NCBI RefSeq assembly: GCF_949628265.1
Contig: NC_088786.1
Span: 32,633,681-32,697,680 of the forward strand
DNA from: Cloeon dipterum
Lineage: Eukaryota > Arthropoda > Insecta > Ephemeroptera > Baetidae
Length of the DNA: 64,000 nucleotides
Reading direction: 5' to 3'
Shown here: piece after piece, positions 12,331 through 22,963 of the stretch
Position numbering within the stretch: position 1 is the stretch's first letter
Layout of the letters: the number at the start of each line of letters is the position of its first letter
Made by a program: the position numbers and the translations under genes
Notes under the pieces: model-generated
Databases searched by the model: none
Told to the model about the DNA's origin: nothing
Seen by the model: the letters and a program-made list of their open reading frames with translations, nothing else

Positions 12331-14306
12331 ATGACTAAGGTAACTATGCAAAGTTTCACTAACTTTCTTGTTAAATAATTTTTTTCTTAAAAATTAACAG
12401 AAAATGTTATTGCTCCTTTTCCTCGCGGTTCCCGCTTATGGGTTTATGGGAGGTTTCGCACATCCCAAACTTCCGACTACTTTGAAATCAACTGATGCAG
12501 TTGAAGATAGGATCAAGCAATTGATTGACCATGACCGGCCGCTGGACACAAGAACCTTCAGCCAAGTGAGCTTTCTTTAAAGTCCGTGCGTGTGAGTCGA
12601 GTTAAAATTTTTTAACAGAGATACTACAAGCGGATCGGAAGCATCAGATTAGGCGGGCCGATATTCCTGTTCCTCGGCGGAGAGGCCGAATCCTGGGGAG
12701 GCTACGTGTCTAATGAATCTTTCATCGGGCAAATGACTGATAGGATGAATGGCGCTGCTTTCGAGCTCGAGCATCGCTACTATGGAATCAGTCAGCCGTT
12801 TGAGTACGCTTCTTGAATTGTTTTTTTTTAAATCTCATTGAAACAAAATTCAGCACCCTGGAAACCCAAAATTTGCAATATTTGAGTATTGACCAAGCGC
12901 TGGCCGACGCTGCTTATTTTGCCCAGCAAATGGTTCAGATTTACGGTTTCTCGGGTCCGTGGATCGTATGCGGCTTCTCATACTCGGGGATGCTGGCTGG
13001 GTTCGCGAGGCAGAAATATCCGCACATTTTCCACGCCGCTTACTCTTCTAGCGGCCAGCAAGAGGCCAAAATTGATTTCTTTGGTAAATATATAAAATTA
13101 CAAAAACTGAAATCGGTTTTGAACATTTCCCTTCATTTTGAAAAATAAATAAATTGGTAGATTATTAAAAAATCAAACCTAAAAGGACAGTTTTAAACGT
13201 ATGTAGCTGTTAAATATATTTTTAAATTTCTCTTCAAATGTGTTATATAGAATATCATGAGATGACGGGTATCGGGTTAGGGAAGGTGAATCCACTGTGT
13301 CCAGGATATCTTTCGGCTGCAATGGACGAAATGGTTGCGCGAGTCACCAGTCAAAACCAGGCGGACGTGCAATTCGTTGCTCAAGCTTTCAAGTAAAAAT
13401 AATGATTTTTCCTACATACTTCGTCTAAAATAAATTTTTAGTTTGTGTCCCGAGTCAAATCTCAAGATTGCCAACGATGCGATGGGTTTGTACTCACTGG
13501 TGGCGAACGTTTACGGGTGGGTGGTGCAGTTCGCGCTCCCAGGAATGATTGCCACCGAGTGCGAGCTCCTGATCGACGGTCCCGGCACTCCGCTGCTCAA
13601 CCTGGCGGAGGTCGTCAACCAGGCATTCCCGTCAGGATGTCTCGACGTGCACTACGACGGAATTGTCGAATTCTATAAAAACAGCACGCAAATCGAGCCT
13701 GGAAATAACTGTGAGCAGGGAAAGAATTTATTGTGATTTTTTGGACTCATATTTATTTTTTAAAGACCGCCAGCACTTGTACCAAACGTGCCTTGAACTG
13801 GGGTGGTATTTCACCCTGTCGGGAAATACACCGTTTGGAAATGTAGTTCCTGTCGAGTATTACATCAACATGTGCGCCGACGTTTTCGGCGAGCTGTGCG
13901 TGAAATTATAACAATTATTCGCCATTCGCGAATATAATTTATTTCTGGTGTGTGAGACAGGTTTACTCAGGAGCTCCAGGAGACTGGAGTGGCCCGAACC
14001 AACCTGGAGTTTGGCGGCAAAACACCTGACGTGACCAGGACGATTTTCACTCACGGCACCTTTGACGGTTGGAGCAAAGTGGCAGCGGAGACGGATATAA
14101 ATCCGGACGCGCCTGTCATCGTGATTCAAGGTTAAGTTGGAAATTAATTTCGATGAAATTATCTAATATTTTGTGCCATTTTTGTAGATGTCGGCCATGC
14201 TGCCGACGTGTTTTTCTCTGCAAACGAGCCACCGCAACTGATTGAAGCTAGACAGCAAGTCGAGGCGCAGCTCTCGGAGTGGATTTTGCTGCATGACAAA
14301 AATTAA
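12331..14306 (+). CDS. Secreted serine carboxypeptidase, family S28 (PRCP / thymus-specific protease type)
   Basis: S28 enzymes cleave prolyl-bond or dipeptidyl substrates in lysosomes or outside the cell. Nine exons (12331-12339, 12401-12565, 12619-12803, 12854-13083, 13251-13392, 13442-13710, 13766-13895, 13961-14130, 14188-14306) join in phase into 472 residues, normal for the family. The first exon encodes only three residues; the next supplies a leucine-rich signal peptide ending near AYG. Family marks: GGPIFLFLGGEAE, FELEHRYYG, the nucleophile serine in CGFSYSG, the aspartate in THGTFDGW and the histidine in DVGHAAD, so the Ser-Asp-His triad is present. It differs from PRCP at the usual NGSLDPW (here HGTFDGW) and is closer to the thymus-specific protease branch. 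Expected to be an active digestive or extracellular enzyme; the substrate is unknown. Confidence 0.9.
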
Positions 14307-14708
14307 TTATTTTAATGTATGAGCATGAACTAGTCAATAAAAATAGTACACACTAATATTTAATTGTATTAAAACCTCTGAAGATCCTTTAAATATTATA
14401 TTGAACACGGGATTTCTCGAAATTGCGTGTAACTGGAATTCTTTACAATATGTTATCATTAAAAAGCCAAAGTAGGACATGTAAAAACGTACATGAAGAA
14501 ATCTGGACGTGAAATAATTACAGAGAACAGCATTATTTGCTCATGCATATTGATATCAATGTCTGCACTCCAAATTACATACCCGTTTGTTCTTTTTATC
14601 ACTTTCCTTTCATGGAAACCGCGGGGAGGCCATTAATTTTGGTCGGTATATATATACATCCACGAAGGGAAATAGAAAATGAAAAGGTGTCAATTCAGCT
14701 GACAAACG
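14307..14708. other. Intergenic, S28 peptidase to protease-OBP gene
   Basis: An AATAAA polyA signal at about 14336 fits the S28 transcript. The rest is AT-rich and ends in a TATA box for the next gene. Confidence 0.5.
14646..14656 (+). promoter_or_regulatory. TATA box of the protease-OBP fusion gene
   Basis: A TATATATATAC run lies about 55-60 bases before ATG 14709. This supports transcription starting just upstream of the signal-peptide exon. No comparable element or signal-peptide exon was seen before the OBP-like part. Confidence 0.55.
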
Positions 14709-17409
14709 ATGTACTTGTCCCGCTTGACAACTGCGATACTACTTCAAATCTTGGTAATGTGGTTTTATAATATATAAAATTTCTAACCTCTCGATCATTG
14801 ATTTTAAAAATATACCACCAAACGGTATAAATTTGCAGCTCTCAAATAAATTAAAATTTGCGTTTTTCATGGGTATACACATTAGTCAAACATAATTTTT
14901 TTTTTGCTATACGGGAATTCACAACACGTCATGAGAACACTATAAATTAAAAGTAAAACATAATTAAGAAATCAAACGATTTATACATATCTATACACGT
15001 TTGCTGATTGTGCTCGCTTCATTTAAGATTTGAAATTGATAATTTTGCAGCTAGCAGGTGCAACAAACGCGGTCAAATGGGATTCAGAAAAGGTTAAAGA
15101 GGCGTCGGTGACCTTTCCAAATGTCCAGGAAAACACTGAGACCACTGGAAACGAGGAGGACTTAGCCCCGGGCGCCGACGAACCGGGCGCCGAGCTAAAA
15201 CAGCGTACGTATTTTTGTCAATGGCCCCTCTCGATGGAAAATTAATCTAGAATTCGAGCAGCCAAGGAAGCAGGGAGGTGGTCCAGGAAATTGCTCAATG
15301 GAAAACTGAGCGGCGGGCCCGAGGTGATGCGCGGCCAGTTTCCGTGGCAAGCGTCTCTCGTCGTGGACCAAGTGCTCTTTTGCAGCGGCTCGCTCGTCCT
15401 GAAAAACTGGGTCCTCACCGCTGCTCACTGCGTCTCAAAGTAAATGTCTGTTTGACAATCCTGTAGGCTGTCCTATATATTATTCTCTAAGCATTGGATT
15501 TATCTTAATATAAGGCAACATTTCAAATCTTGACAAAATTAACCCATAGTTTTATAGACGAATCCATTGTTTTAAGTTAAATTTCTCTCAGTGCAAGTGC
15601 TGTTACGGTTAACTTGGGCTCCTTTACCAAGGACGATCTTCGTTCTGCCACAATACAAGCAGCAAGAATATTAGTTCACGAGAATTTCGGTCCTGAGAGT
15701 CTGCATAACAATTTGGCACTTCTGCAGATGTCGAGCGAAGCTAAACTGATGCCAGGTACGCTCTCAAGATATATCTATAGAGTGGTAGAATTAAAAAAAA
15801 AAATAATAATAAATGTCGCAGGTTTCATTGAGCTTGTGAAATTGCCGCTGGCGACAGAAGCAAACAAAACGTTGGAAGGGCTGATGGTTGTAAGTAGCGG
15901 TTTGACGAAAGCAGAAACAAGCGACAAAAGTAGGTACAATAATTACGAATTATGCAGTAATAAAAAATTGGCATGCGTCCAGAAAATAAAGCAGTCCTGA
16001 AGTTGGACTTCCCGGCTCAGAAAGTTATTTCGAACACCGCGTGTCAAAGCTTTTACGGCAGTGGAATTATTAGTGCAGGGATTTTATGCACGAATTTCAC
16101 AGACAGTGGAACAATAACCAAGAAATCCAACTGTCTAAAGGTATAATATTAATTGTGATAATTTTTTAAATAATCGAAAAAAATTGATGCGTGAATCAGG
16201 GATTATCTGGCGGATCGTTGGTATTTCAAGACAAGAGCAACACTTGGGTGCAAATCGGAATCGTTTCGTTCACCTCTTCTGAGGGTTGCTCGCAAGGTCC
16301 GACAGGACACGTCAGGGTTGCCTCGCATTTAGGGTGGATTTCATCCCGAATTGAAAATGGTTTATTTATATTTTATATTTTGGTTTATTTATTAATTACA
16401 ATTTATAAACTGCAGGAACTAGTGCCTTACTGTCCGCAGAAAATCCATCAAAAAAGCCGAATCGCATTGATAAAAACACCTGTCGATCTTCAAACTTCCA
16501 GGTTTTTAAAATATATTTATGATTATATAATCTCACCCGAAATATCACAGAAATTGCATGAATGCTGTGAAAATCCGCCTGCTGACTTGGTCCCGTTTAA
16601 TCCAAAGGAGAAAATTTGCTCGAACAACAAGCAGAAAATGTCGATATTTAATGAATACATTTTGAACAAAGGGCAGCATTCAAACGTTAACTTCACGGTG
16701 TTCTTCTATGACATTCAAACTCAGGACCTGTTGAGACATCAGGCGGTAATAAAATTGCACCAATAAAAACTTTTTTATAATTAAGAGTCTCATTTTATGC
16801 TGCAGTGTTTTGTGAACTGCATTTTTTCCGCGAGAGGAGCAGTACGTAACACTTAAAATAAAAAATATTGTTAATAAAATCTAAGCAGATTACAGATGAA
16901 GTACAAGGTGTCATCAATTCTGAAGCAGTTGTTCGTCTTTTGAAAGAAAACCAAAAGGATGAAGCGTGGGGCACGAAAGTAGAGACTTCCTTCCGTGCGT
17001 GCGAAAATTTGCTGCTTGGTATACAAAAAAACTGTATAAGAAAAGGCTTCAAGGAAAATAGTTGTTTCTCCAACGATGATAGACTATCAGTTTCAACTGC
17101 CCTTTGTCGAATCTTACGGAAAATGGTGCAACGTGACTGCAGCCGCCCTGGTCCAGTGCACTCAATTCCAACTCATTCAGGTTTGGCAGAGCAATGCGTG
17201 CATTACTTAATTTACTTAAAACTTTCCTTTTCATTTTGCAGCTGTGTGAAAAACAAAGTAAGCACGTATATAGATTGTATATTTGATCCTAAATTATTTT
17301 TTAAAATTCAGAATCTACCGGTTCCTGCAATAGTAAGCGGAATGCGTTCAATGCCTGCGCTGGGACAGCGTTCAGAGGTCAATTATTGACGGAGCAAACA
17401 ATGAAATAA
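14709..17409 (+). CDS. Secreted fusion: trypsin-like serine protease homologue plus Plus-C OBP-like domain
   Basis: Fourteen exons (14709-14753, 15051-15204, 15259-15439, 15592-15755, 15822-15929, 15983-16140, 16200-16359, 16416-16501, 16551-16745, 16806-16841, 16889-17018, 17083-17180, 17242-17257, 17312-17409) keep phase and give 542 residues. Residues 1-22 are a signal peptide (MYLSRLTTAILLQILLAG). An acidic linker follows to about 75, then an S1 domain to about 323 with GQFPWQASL and the histidine in TAAHC. The catalytic aspartate block reads NNLALL, and the serine block reads GLSGGSL (serine kept, preceding Asp lost), so it should be inactive. The last 200 residues carry 12 cysteines, including ECC, CFVNCIF and KWC, as in insect Plus-C odorant-binding proteins. 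No stop separates the halves: 16191-16766 is one open frame even unspliced. A GTAAGT at 15890 is a possible alternative donor. A ligand-binding role is inferred only. Confidence 0.75.
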
Positions 17410-17595
17410 CGCACAATCCCAAAAGCTTCAGAATTGTACATTGAAACCATTAAATAATCTTTGCAACAAAAAACACTCATGAAATTGGTTTTAATTTTTA
17501 CCGCAACCATGGCAATAAAATGTTATTACATATTTATGTTATTTAATATACAAGTGTATCGCATTATGCACGTAGTGTCAAGAACAGTTAATTAA

Positions 17596-18029
17596 AGAGG
17601 AATGATACTGGAAAAGCCTGGAAAACGCTTGTTGCCAATGCATAAACTCATCCCTTAGGATTCAGTTAAAGCCTAAATTGACCTATAAGGAGCGCTGTAT
17701 TTTTTTGAGAAAATTGACTGGAAAGTTACCGTGCTTTTCGAATGGTAATGGCTGTCTCCTTACTTGAAATCCGATTTAATTTCAAAACCAAGAGTTTCCC
17801 CAATAAGTGGCATACACCGTTGGACAGATCTAGACGAGAGGAATCGGAATATGCCAAGAAAATATGTTCGAGCAGTGTAAATTTTGGAGAAATTTGACAA
17901 AATTTGAATTCCCATTGTAGGAGTCTTTTTTTATTGTGGCAAATTGTTGAACAAATTGTTTATCGGTCAATTGTTTAAGGCATCCAACAATTAAAATAAT
18001 TTTCAATTGTTGCCCAGTATCATTCCACT
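17596..18029 (+). mobile_element. TTAA-flanked non-autonomous DNA transposon (MITE), copy A
   Basis: A 434 bp element lies between two TTAA tetranucleotides (17592-17595 and 18030-18033). Its ends are imperfect inverted repeats around GGAATGATACTGG and CCAGTATCATTCC. It has no coding capacity. Two more copies lie at 25885-26311 (opposite orientation) and 35149-35569 (same orientation). TTAA flanks are typical of piggyBac-type transposition; the terminal sequence is not one I recognise. Confidence 0.8.
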
Positions 18030-18822
18030 TTAAGCAAAACTGTATAAATTAAAAAAAAATATCAAATCAGAATTTAACTGCTATACGAAACTATCACGTA
18101 ACAAAATAGGTAGTGAACATTTATGCTATTAAACTTGTCCATGCAAAAAAAAATATTTTCTAAAACTAAATCTCAAGATGGAGAGCGATAAATGCTATTT
18201 TCTCAAGATTGTACGACCAGAAAATTGAAACACGATGTGAAAAATTCATTTGGAACGTACAACCTTGGGAAAATAAGCTTATAATTATTCTAAATTCCTT
18301 TCCTAAAAAATTGGAATTTGACCATAAATTCAACATGTAATAGTTGCTAAAAGTATGGGCCCATTTCGGCTTTAGTCTCCAATGAGTAACGTCTTAACAT
18401 GTTGTATGTCAGGAGTGGTGCCCTTTCTCACTTTTCTACTATTCATTGATATTCATTTTATTTTTATAAGTGAGAATAAACATCAAATAATAACACAAAA
18501 ATATTTAAAGGGCAATTTGTATAAATTTAACTTGTAATGTTTAACAATTTTAGAGGTGCGTTAATAGTAAAATTTTCTAATCAGTAAAAATAGCCTATTT
18601 GATGCAGTTTTTTTCTATTTATTTTTCATTCCAAACATTGAATATCCACAGTGGAAAATAATACAGTTCTTCATTTAATTAAAAGTAAAATGGTTTCCAC
18701 CGCTTCACATTTTCTGTGCAATTTCCCTCTCTTTACAACATTATTCAATGTCAGAAATTCCCTTATTCTGATAAAGAGGTTCACCATTCATCATCCTTAT
18801 ATTTTAATTGCAGTGGGGGCAA

Positions 18823-18833
18823 AGTATATAAGT
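18823..18833 (+). promoter_or_regulatory. TATA box of lectin gene 1
   Basis: AGTATATAAG lies about 70 bases before ATG 18894. Confidence 0.6.
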
Positions 18834-18893
18834 AGTTCGCCACGCTTATTTTACTTTATTCCATTCCAATCCCACTCTCGAGCGACAAGCACA

Positions 18894-20097
18894 ATGAAAA
18901 GCCTCAGCGGAGCATTTTTCCTTTTCGTCGGGGCAACTTTCCTGTTTGCCCCTTTTTGCGATGCCGGCCACGCTATCTTGCACGAACTGGAGCGGCAGCA
19001 GAGAAGCACCATTGAATACAGCTGCGATGTACTGTACACTACTTAAATTAAATTCCTAATTTTTCTAACAATTCTTTTAATTTAGGACCAAGCCTACTAC
19101 GACCAGTGAGGCCTCAATTCGTTCCAGTCTAAACGAGCTTAACATTTATTATTTTGTCACGTTCGTTAAATAGGTTTGCAAGCAGTAAGCAGGCGTTGTG
19201 CGACGAATCCTTGGAAAACGCGATCACCGAGCTTCGGGCATCAAAGAGTCAATGCCTGGAGAAATTGCAAAAATTAGTGGAGCAACAGCAGGAGAAACTG
19301 GCGATCTGCTCTCAGGCTCGCAGCACTAACGCAGCTAGTTGCAGTGCAAAGTATAACGTAATTTGTTATTTCAACTCTTCTTCCAATTTTCTGGTAATTT
19401 TAGATTAGCAGCCCTTTCTTCGCAGATCGGTCAATGTGTAAGTGTTTGTATTTTTTTAACTGCACATTTATGTATTTAAATGAACTTTTGTTTTAGCAAG
19501 CTAAATGCTCAGCCGCAACTGGTTTGTAGTTAAATTGTCACTTTTAACACTTCATAATTGCATCATTCAATTTTCAGTAGCTTTGAAATTGGTAAAATTA
19601 TCAACTGGCTCGTACTACATCAGCCCTTCAAGTGAACAGGTGCGCTCTGCTTACTATAAATTAAATTAGAAGACAATTTATTAAACCTCTTCTAGAAAAA
19701 TTGGCACATGGCCGACAAATTCTGCAAGTCTAACGGCTTGGAGCTGGCCAGTGTCGAGACCATCAAGGAAAACGACGCCCTGGTTGCGGCGTTTGGTAAA
19801 ATATTAAAGTATTTTAAACAGACACATTGTTCTAATTCAAAAAATTCAGGGCCAAGCACCGACCGATTTTGGATTTCAGGCACCGACCTCGGCAGCGAGA
19901 AAAAATTCTACTGGAGCGGCGTAGGAAAGACGATGGAAACGTTTTGGTATTTTGAGGATGGCCAGCCGGACAACGCTAATAACAATGAAAACTGTGTTCA
20001 ATACGTTAAGGAAACGAACAAACCTACCTACAAGTGGAACGACGAAAACTGTAACACGCCATTCCGATTTGTTTGCGAGCTAGAAGCTACAAAATGA
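18894..20097 (+). CDS. Secreted C-type lectin, gene 1
   Basis: Eight exons (18894-19028, 19086-19105, 19174-19350, 19404-19437, 19497-19521, 19578-19639, 19696-19795, 19850-20097) join in phase into 266 residues. A signal peptide (FFLFVGATFLFAPFCDAG) is followed by a roughly 110-residue Cys-containing, Lys/Glu/Gln-rich, probably helical or coiled-coil stalk. The C-terminal C-type lectin domain has the GSYYIS start, NWHMADKFCKSNGLELASVET, a FWISGTDLGSE block, the sugar-binding QPD and the calcium-binding WND motif. QPD rather than EPN predicts galactose-type specificity. Likely a secreted pattern-recognition or tissue lectin. It is closest to gene 3 (nearly identical signal peptide and stalk start), and genes 2 and 4 share the plan. 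Confidence 0.9.
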
Positions 20098-20272
20098 GAA
20101 AATAATTAGCAGAGAGTTAATCCTTTTATCGACCAGATAAATATATGATTCTGCATTAATAAATGATTGGAAACAATTAATGTTTTTTTATTTTTTGTGG
20201 CATAATACATGGACTAAAAAGTTAACTTCCCATCTTAAGTTAAATACCAAAAGCATATTTGCATATTTTTAT

Positions 20273-22808
20273 TCATTTCTGGAATACAAAATCACGCAGC
20301 ACGTCCATGGCATGCGCAATCAAGGTTCGAAACTCCTCCCTGAATTCTGGATCATTTTCAAGAGCAAGCATTGCCGGCTGTACCATTGCACCATCGAATT
20401 GATTCATGGCGGCAAATGCCTCTTCAGTGAGTTCTCCCTTATCGGTGGCCGGTTGGAACTCAGTTATAAACTGAAGAGGACGTATGCCCATGGCCATGAC
20501 CACGCCAAAGTAACGAGTCCTCTCGTAAATGCGCCAAAATTGGTCAAAGTCGAGCAAATCTGGCGTGATGCACGCTGCAGCATTGAAAGCTTCAACGTAC
20601 GCTCGGACGACGTCTTTTTCGTGTTTGTCTCTGAAGGCCTGGTTGGCGCTGGTGTACATCAAGTAGATTAGATCGTTGCAAGCCGGGCCATAACGAAAGA
20701 TCTGAAATTCCCATAAAGAGTATTTTGTTAGGAAAATGTAGGAATATATGTGTTTACTCTCGCTATCGACTCGAAGAAAAGAAATACAATTCAGATATAT
20801 CAATATAAGTTTGAATGTTCTAAGCATAAAAAATACTTAATATCATCTAATTTAAAGAATTAAATTAATTAAAAAATTAAATTGCAACCCTGCAGCTTAG
20901 TGGTGTTTATGTTTTGAAGCAAAATGAAAATCATAAATAAATTGATTTGATTACGAATTTTATCTATTTTAATTTTTTTATCAGTAAGAGTTTTGTTCTA
21001 ATTAATTAAATGAACAATATTGATACAAGATTATTTTGTGAAGAGACACAGCTTTTCAAGCAGATTTGAAAGCTGCTGGTGAGCTATACAATATTCAGTT
21101 TTTAGAATTACATAAAGCTAGTAAAAAAGACGTTGAAATAATTAGTCTCCCCAGCAGTTTGAATTTTTGTATACGACTGTCGAATTTGTTGAATATGATT
21201 TAAACCCTATTTTTCAAAAACATAAGTGAATCCTGAAAATTCAACTGAATTTATAAGAAAAGCGCTCGAAAAAAATAGAAAAGAAGGAACCATTTAAATA
21301 AGCCTCAACCTCGTCATTACACTGGAAAAAATATTTTAAAATTTCCAACCCTTCTTCTGCTCTTTTGATTTATACCTGAAAATCGATGAAACACATATCG
21401 ACTGCATTTCCCTTTTTGTCCAGCTTGAACATCATATTGTTAATGTGACAATCGCCATGAAGAAGAACATTCGGCGGGCGAGACTCGTCGTACGCCATGT
21501 ACTCGATGAAATCATCAAGAAGCTTTGGTTTGGCCATGAACTCGGCGTATTTTTCCAGCGAGCGATGTTCGGGAAAGAGCTTCTTCATCATGGGAATGAT
21601 CGTCTGGATGCCGCGGCCAATTAGCATTTTGAAAATCTCGGAGCTGGCCATGTCGAGCGGAGGGATGACCTCATCCCAGTTGACCCCGAGCGAGGCGGCG
21701 TGGATTTTGGCCAGCTTCCGCACGCACATCCTCGCGATCGGGAAGGTGAGTTTGTTGCCTCTGCCCATGTCCTGCATCGTCTTGCACAGCGTCTGGAAGC
21801 CCCGCTCGCACAGGTCCTCCATGATGATTGCATTTTCGTGCGCCACCAGCGTGCGTACGATCGGCAGCTGAGGACATTTTTCCTGCAGTTTCGGCACTGC
21901 AATGTTGAAATAAGCTCTGTTGGGGTGAGAGGAATAGGTCAAATTACGTATTTCGAACCTTTTTAATGAATGGGCGGAAATAGAGACGAGCAAAAAGCAA
22001 AAATATTTTTTTTATCTGAAATGACAAAAATTTGTTATTAAAATGATTGAAATTTATTAATTATTAAAACAAGGTCTAGTTAAAGGACTCACAACTGAGA
22101 AGAGCCGAGGTAAAATATATAAAAACCTTTAAAATATCTCGGTCCAACCCAATTAAATTAAATAAAAAATACTTTGCAAAAGAATTTTGTCATATTATGA
22201 ACTATACCAAAAATTGCAGGAAAATTGAGGCGTTGAATAATTAATTTATTTTTAATTGCTTTAGTTCTAACATGGTAATAATGGAGAAATTTGAAGTAAA
22301 ACGTTTGGTTCATTGGAAATAATTATGTAATCATTGTAAACTTCACATAGATGCGTATTTAATCCAAGAGTTGAACCCTAGGGTGTTTATCTTTATTACT
22401 TTGTTAAAATCACTTTCACCACCCAAAATAAAGAGGGTTAAAAAAACAGCCATCTTTACTTAGTGAAATATGACCTTTCAAACCACTGATGAAAACAATT
22501 AAAATATATTTTTTTGCCTAATTTCAACACACTCACCCCTCTCGCTGAATGATGTTTCCCATGCTGTTGATCATGGCAGCGTGCACTTCGAGGGCAGGAG
22601 GGCGCTTCACCATTAGGTTGACCTCGGTGACCTCGCCAAGAGCGGTTTTTACCTTGATCTTGGCCCTGAGCATCAGTGAGGCGAAGCCCTGCACCGTCTC
22701 GGTGCCGAGGTTGATGCTCCAGTCCAGAATTGAGCAACCACTGCCGTGCGACGCGATGACCGCTGCCAAAAGATCCCCATAATGCACCAGGCTCTTGTCC
22801 TTAGACAT
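20273..22808 (-). CDS. Ecdysteroid-kinase-like protein (CHK/EcKinase family), gene 2
   Basis: Three exons on the minus strand, 22808-22537, 21916-21376 and 20701-20273, join in phase into 413 residues. The intron positions match those of gene 1 (after the first ~90 residues and right after the FIDFQ motif), so the two are paralogues. Unlike gene 1 it keeps the canonical LLHGDCHINN catalytic-loop motif and FIDFQ, so it is likely an active small-molecule kinase. The VNLMVKRP lysine and the GPACNDLIYLMYTSA block of exon 3 are also present. It sits inside the lectin cluster and runs against it. The substrate is not predictable; known relatives act on ecdysteroids. Confidence 0.9.
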
Positions 22809-22963
22809 CTTTTACGCCTTCTACTGCTCCGGCTTAGTTTTGCTTCTGTCACTTTTTTATCGTGCTTGTTATCACTTTGATTGTTCGAAGATAATCATTT
22901 GCATTATCGCTAAAATTTGGTTATGTTAAGTGTTCTTATTCTATCCTTATCAAATCAAAATAT

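Larger units (their letters stand above)
17410..18893. other. Intergenic with a MITE, protease-OBP gene to lectin 1
   Basis: Possible polyA signal near 17514. A TTAA-flanked MITE occupies 17596-18029. The remaining AT-rich DNA shows no gene; lectin 1 promoter elements lie at the right end. Confidence 0.5.

Noticed and set aside
16400-17409. A separate OBP gene starting after the protease
   Set aside because: No signal peptide, start context or TATA box was found before the OBP-like cysteines, and the frame is continuous with the S1 domain. It remains the main alternative and is testable by RNA.
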